NCBI GenBank assembly: GCA_016177705.1
Contig: JACOUT010000009.1
Location: 521,519-585,518, forward strand
Reading direction: 5' to 3'
Length of the DNA stretch: 64,000 nt
From: Deltaproteobacteria bacterium
Lineage (GTDB): Bacteria; Myxococcota; UBA727; VGSZ01
In this document: piece by piece, positions 63,730 to 64,000 of the stretch
Layout of the letters: each line of letters begins with the position of its first letter
Position numbering within the stretch: the stretch's first letter is position 1
Translations under genes and position numbers: made by a program
Notes under the pieces: model-generated
What the model saw: only the letters and a program-made list of their open reading frames with translations
What the model was told of the DNA's origin: nothing
Database searches by the model: none

Positions 63730-64000
63730 ATGCCGAATCTCGCGCTTCGAGTTGGCGTCGTGCTCGGCCTGCTTGCGAGCGCGTGCACCGCATCGACCGA
63801 GAGCGAGGACGCTGGCGCGGACGACGCAGGTCCGAGCGACGCTGGCGTCGCCGACGCCGGGGCAGAGGACGCGGGGCCTTCGGACTCCGGCGTGCCCGAG
63901 GGGCTCGTGCTGCTCGACGGCGGTGGGATCATCCTCGCCGGGACCGTGCCGTGCTCGCAGGACCTCTTCTATTGCGACTTCGCAACATGGGCGCGTTTCT
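63730..64000 (+). CDS. Asp-Ala-Gly-rich lipoprotein (partial, runs off the end)
   Basis: The ATG at 63730 gives a lipoprotein signal (LRVGVVLGLLASAC, lipobox LASAC) followed by an acidic spacer with repeated DAG units (EDAGADDAGPSDAGVADAG), common in myxobacterial surface lipoproteins. The last visible residues contain two Cys (VPCSQDLFYCDF). The frame is open to the window edge, so function and length are unknown. A run of G-tracts lies just upstream. Confidence 0.65.
   Translation, partial: MPNLALRVGVVLGLLASACTASTESEDAGADDAGPSDAGVADAGAEDAGPSDSGVPEGLVLLDGGGIILAGTVPCSQDLFYCDFATWARF

Overview
The window is chromosomal DNA of a very G+C-rich Gram-negative bacterium, most likely a myxobacterium or close relative (Myxococcota, the old Deltaproteobacteria). 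The evidence is many predicted lipoproteins and exported Cys-rich proteins, a temptin-like protein with a MYXO-CTERM-like tail, DUF4388 and zinc-ribbon/proline-rich proteins, HEAT and Hydin-like repeat proteins, and a complete outer-membrane assembly set (BamA, a BamB-like propeller, YfgM-like). I cannot name the species.

Layout. 1-2385: exported or membrane proteins of unknown role. 2455-6437: a sugar-nucleotide epimerase, then lepA and a signal peptidase I in one tight operon. 6438-14154: the main accessory region. An intergenic inverted repeat is followed by a 1845-residue Sec-exported RHS protein whose C-terminus carries an HExxH metallopeptidase motif. An octanucleotide tract sits inside its signal-peptide codons. 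Two overlapping, mutually homologous lipoprotein genes follow it, then a Cys-rich exported protein. 14446-19692: a PEGA protein, two beta-barrel-like proteins, the yfgM-bamB pair and mutT. 19872-24326 (minus): a diheme cytochrome and two large lipoproteins, one with Hydin-like repeats and a von Willebrand A domain. 24468-31215: small and exported proteins, a carotenoid-desaturase-like flavoprotein and a coupled histidine kinase. 31223-34731 (minus): leuS-era. 34784-39386: a zinc-ribbon protein, tRNA-Met(CAU), a small anchored protein and bamA. 39419-41525 (minus): a GMC oxidoreductase with its Tat-type small subunit. 41660-46301: three plus-strand genes ending in a HutF-like deaminase. 46289-49225: a small zinc-ribbon protein, pspA and a HEAT/glycine-rich protein. 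49278-52066: tldD-tldE. 52079-58203: a second zinc-ribbon protein, dnaK, a SPOR protein and argS. 58379-62358: an SDR, a spermidine-synthase-like protein, purC and a DUF4388 protein. 62371-64000: trmL, a lipoprotein, a second copy of the inverted repeat, and the start of a Asp-Ala-Gly-rich lipoprotein.

Most of the window is core housekeeping with conserved neighbours. The strongest candidate for an undescribed system is the RHS locus: a possibly phase-variable exported toxin-like protein with two tandem candidate immunity lipoproteins, next to one copy of a repeat family whose second copy lies 57 kb away. All function calls come from reading motifs and context; no database search was run.
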